Of a DNA stretch of 64,000 nt, positions 62,064 to 64,000 are shown piece after piece; positions within the stretch are counted from its first letter, which is position 1, and the number at the start of each line of letters is the position of its first letter. Source of the stretch: Bacillus sp. SJS (lineage in GTDB: Bacteria > Bacillota > Bacilli > Bacillales > Bacillaceae); contig NZ_JAQV02000007.1 in assembly GCF_000732485.2 (NCBI RefSeq), forward strand, positions 62,001 to 126,000, read 5' to 3'. Below the pieces are notes generated by a model. That model saw only the letters and a program-made list of their open reading frames with translations, searched no databases and was not told where the DNA came from. A program made the translations under genes and the position numbers.

Positions 62064-62843
62064 TTAGCGGTGGGTAAATTCCGGCTTCCGTTTTTCAATG
62101 AACGCCTGTACGCCTTCTTTAATATCGTCCGTCTGGAAAACCTCCTCAAAAAGCTCGGCCTCCCGTTCCAGGCCAGCCTTTAAGGAAACACCCAATCCTT
62201 CATCAACAGAGCGTTTAATCCTTGAGAGGGCAGGCAATGAAAAACGGCTGATTTTCGCAGCGAGCTTCAAGCCATGCTGAAGGCCCTCTCCTTTTGGAGT
62301 GACTTCATTCACCAAGCCGATTTCCTTGGCTTTCGCAGAATCAATCGGATCTCCGGTAAACATCATTTCCTTTGCCCGCGCTTCCCCTATTACTCTCGGA
62401 AGCCGCTGTGTCCCGCCGCCTCCTGGGAATAGACCGAGTTTAATTTCAGGCAATCCGATTTGAACGTGTTCTTCTGCAATTCGTATATCGCACGTCAGCG
62501 CCAGCTCGCAGCCTCCGCCAAACGTCAGCCCATTTAATACAGCAATCACCGGCTTTGGAAAATCATCGAGTTTATTCAGAACAGCATGGGATTCCATGAA
62601 CTGTGATTTGATTCCTTTTTTCCCTATCAAACTCGGAAACTCCTTAATGTCCGCTCCTGCCATAAACGCACGGTCCCCTGCACCGGTCAGGATGACACAA
62701 ACGATTTCCTGGTCATTTCTCATTTCATCCAGCAGCTGATCCAGTTCTCTCAGGACAGCCTGGCTCATCACATTGAGCGGCGGATGGTCGATTGTCAGGA
62801 CCATAACTGATCCTTGTTTATCTCTCTTGATCACACTTTCCAT
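62064..62843 (-). CDS. Enoyl-CoA hydratase (copy 2)
   Basis: A 259-residue crotonase: IDHPPLNVMSQAVLRELD, LTGAGDRAFMAGADIKEF, VLNGLTFGGGCELALTCDIRIAEEHVQIGLPEIKLGLFPGGGGTQRLPRVIGEARA. Both hydratase glutamates (GGGCELAL and LPEIKLG) are in place, so it should hydrate enoyl-CoA to 3-hydroxyacyl-CoA. It overlaps the stop of the 3-hydroxyacyl-CoA dehydrogenase gene, so the two consecutive beta-oxidation steps are cotranslated. Confidence 0.94.
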   Translation of the reverse strand: MESVIKRDKQGSVMVLTIDHPPLNVMSQAVLRELDQLLDEMRNDQEIVCVILTGAGDRAFMAGADIKEFPSLIGKKGIKSQFMESHAVLNKLDDFPKPVIAVLNGLTFGGGCELALTCDIRIAEEHVQIGLPEIKLGLFPGGGGTQRLPRVIGEARAKEMMFTGDPIDSAKAKEIGLVNEVTPKGEGLQHGLKLAAKISRFSLPALSRIKRSVDEGLGVSLKAGLEREAELFEEVFQTDDIKEGVQAFIEKRKPEFTHR

Positions 62844-63727
62844 TATTGCTTCACCTCTACCTTCGAGTATTCATACCAGCCCTTGCCCGTTTTTCTTCCA
62901 AGATGGCCCTGTTTTACTTTTTCTTCAATGCAGACAAATGGCTTGTCGGCAGGATCTCCCGTTTCCGCATAACGCTGCTGCATGACATAATAACCGACGT
63001 CTATACCGGATAAATCCATAAGCTCAAATGGACCGATTGGATGATTGAGCGCTTTCCGGCAAATGGTATCGATGTCTTTATAGTCTGCATAGCCGTTCTC
63101 ATAAAGGTATACTGCTTCCCTTTGAAGCGCTCCAAGAATCCGGTTGGCGATGAAGCCTGAAATTTCTTTTTTCAGAAGAACCGCTGTCCGGTTAATGGTT
63201 TCGCATACGCCCATTGTCAGCTGCGCTGTTTCTTCAGATGTCTGTTTGCTTGTCACCACTTCCACACAGTCCATCACAAGGGCAGGAAAGAAAAAGTGCA
63301 TATTGATCACTTTATCCGGTCTGTTCGTAGCTCCCGCGATATAAGAGTTCATAATCGTTGAAGAATTCGTGGCTAAAATCGCATGAGGCTTCGCATATTC
63401 ATCCAGCTGTGCAAACACTTCTTTTTTTACCTCCAGCTTTTCCACCACGGCTTCAATAATAAAATCAGACTTTGAGGCAGCTTCTTTTAAGCTTGCAGTC
63501 ATGGTGAGGAGGGAGAACGCCTTTTTCGCTTCCTCTTCTGACAGCTTGTTTTTCTGCACGCGCTTGTCTATTAATCTTTGGAGGACGGCATCCGCATTGG
63601 ATAAAGCGTTTTCATTTACATCCTGCAAAATGGTTCTATATCCTCCAAGTGCACACAGCATGGCAATTTGATGCCCCATTTGTCCTGCGCCAATGACGGC
63701 GATCGTTTTGATGTCTTCTCTTTTCAT
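62843..63727 (-). CDS. 3-hydroxyacyl-CoA dehydrogenase (3-hydroxybutyryl-CoA type)
   Basis: A 294-residue NAD-dependent dehydrogenase: TIAVIGAGQMGHQIAMLCALGGYRTILQDVNE (Rossmann), NSSTIMNSYIAGATNRPDKVINMHFFFPALVMDCVEVV with the catalytic His/Glu, SGFIANRILGALQREAVYLYENGYADYKDIDT, HPIGPFELMDLSGIDVGYYVM. Residues match the HBD/PaaH branch. First gene of the operon (63727 to 55423), preceded by a palindrome at 63749-63764 and a TetR gene. Confidence 0.94.
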   Translation of the reverse strand: MKREDIKTIAVIGAGQMGHQIAMLCALGGYRTILQDVNENALSNADAVLQRLIDKRVQKNKLSEEEAKKAFSLLTMTASLKEAASKSDFIIEAVVEKLEVKKEVFAQLDEYAKPHAILATNSSTIMNSYIAGATNRPDKVINMHFFFPALVMDCVEVVTSKQTSEETAQLTMGVCETINRTAVLLKKEISGFIANRILGALQREAVYLYENGYADYKDIDTICRKALNHPIGPFELMDLSGIDVGYYVMQQRYAETGDPADKPFVCIEEKVKQGHLGRKTGKGWYEYSKVEVKQ

Positions 63728-63748
63728 CTTTTATCTCTCCCTTTCACT

Positions 63749-63764
63749 TACTAACCGGTTGGTA
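63749..63764. promoter_or_regulatory. Candidate TetR operator before fatty acid operon
   Basis: TACTAACCGGTTGGTA is a 16-base near-perfect palindrome (one mismatched pair) between the TetR gene and the first catabolic gene. Length and symmetry suit a TetR dimer. It does not match the B. subtilis FadR box I remember (TGAATGANTANTCATTCA). Confidence 0.5.
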
Positions 63765-63784
63765 TGCTGAAAGGAAAGAAAGCA

Positions 63785-64000
63785 TCAAGTGCTTCCCTTT
63801 AATCCCTCAAGCAGTATTTTAATAAAGATGTCTGAGATGCTAGAATCCGTTTCACGGCCGGATGGGTCAAACCAGAAGTAGCTCCAGTTGGCCATTCCCA
63901 GTACTCCGAGGGCGACAATATCCACTGGCAGATCATCTCTGAATTCCTGTTTTTCCATCCCGGCCCGCAGAATTTCTTCGATTTGCCTGCGGAACAGATC
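63785..64000 (-). CDS. TetR-family regulator, C-terminal fragment (cut by window edge)
   Basis: Only the last 71 residues are in the window (FRRQIEEILRAGMEKQEFRDDLPVDIVALGVLGMANWSYFWFDPSGRETDSSISDIFIKILLEGLK). This is the typical end of TetR/AcrR ligand-binding domains controlling fatty acid genes: MxNWSYFWFxP and the terminal amphipathic helix. The DNA-binding half lies beyond the right edge. Same strand as the operon downstream, 57 bases before it; likely its repressor, released by an acyl-CoA. Confidence 0.75.
   Translation of the reverse strand, partial: DLFRRQIEEILRAGMEKQEFRDDLPVDIVALGVLGMANWSYFWFDPSGRETDSSISDIFIKILLEGLKGST

Overview
The window is low-to-medium-GC chromosomal DNA from a member of the Bacillaceae (Bacillus sensu lato). 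The main evidence is gene order: acsA divergent from acuABC, then ccpA, aroA, ytxJ-ytxH-ytxG, murC, sftA (ytpT), ytpR-ytpQ-ytpP, ytoQ, ytoP, ytzB, ytnP, trmB, ytzH, ytmP, amyX/pulA, ytlQ-like, ytlP and ytkP follow the order I remember from Bacillus subtilis. Strong GGAGG ribosome-binding sites, U-tailed hairpin terminators, a SigB-type promoter and a cre box agree with this. Species cannot be read from the sequence. No rRNA, tRNA, CRISPR array, prophage or intact insertion sequence was seen.

Layout. (1) 1-4.6 kb: a Gram-positive Pel exopolysaccharide operon (pelD, pelE and a pelA-type deacetylase cut by the window edge), divergent from a secreted GH114-type glycosidase. The glycosidase is preceded by a cyclic-di-GMP-I riboswitch whose 3' end borders a hairpin hiding the Shine-Dalgarno. 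(2) 5-8.6 kb: fructose operon fruR-fruK-fruA. (3) 8.8-11 kb: a DJ-1/PfpI protein, a WYL regulator and a possible transposase relic. (4) 11-21.4 kb: acetate activation and its acetylation control (acsA, acuABC), ccpA, aroA, the SigB-type ytxGHJ unit and an inserted M29 aminopeptidase. (5) 21.5-40.7 kb: the conserved ytp/yto/ytn/ytm/ytl/ytk block with local insertions (lipoprotein, DUF84 NTPase, LrgAB-like pair). (6) 40.8-51.7 kb: accessory regulator-target pairs (HxlR/SDR, AraC/PhyH-TIM barrel, MerR/SDR), two MFS transporters, a truncated ROK gene and mprF. (7) 51.8-64 kb: a lipid catabolism region. It holds a phosphotriesterase-family lactonase-like enzyme overlapping an acyl-CoA ligase, a secreted lipase, and a nine-gene operon (3-hydroxyacyl-CoA dehydrogenase, two enoyl-CoA hydratases, thioesterase, APH-type kinase, ComB-type phosphatase, acyl-CoA dehydrogenase, SDR, quinone oxidoreductase) downstream of a TetR regulator.

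Two systems deserve most attention. The first is the double c-di-GMP control suggested at the Pel locus: an RxxD I-site in PelD, and a riboswitch on the glycosidase mRNA. The second is the set lactonase, CoA ligase, APH kinase, acyl-CoA dehydrogenase and ComB phosphatase. It resembles the recently recognised phospho-elimination route for 4-hydroxyacyl-CoA and could degrade gamma-lactones or hydroxy fatty acids. Three copies of a ~140-190 bp GC-rich dispersed repeat lie in intergenic regions, one inside the predicted acuABC leader.
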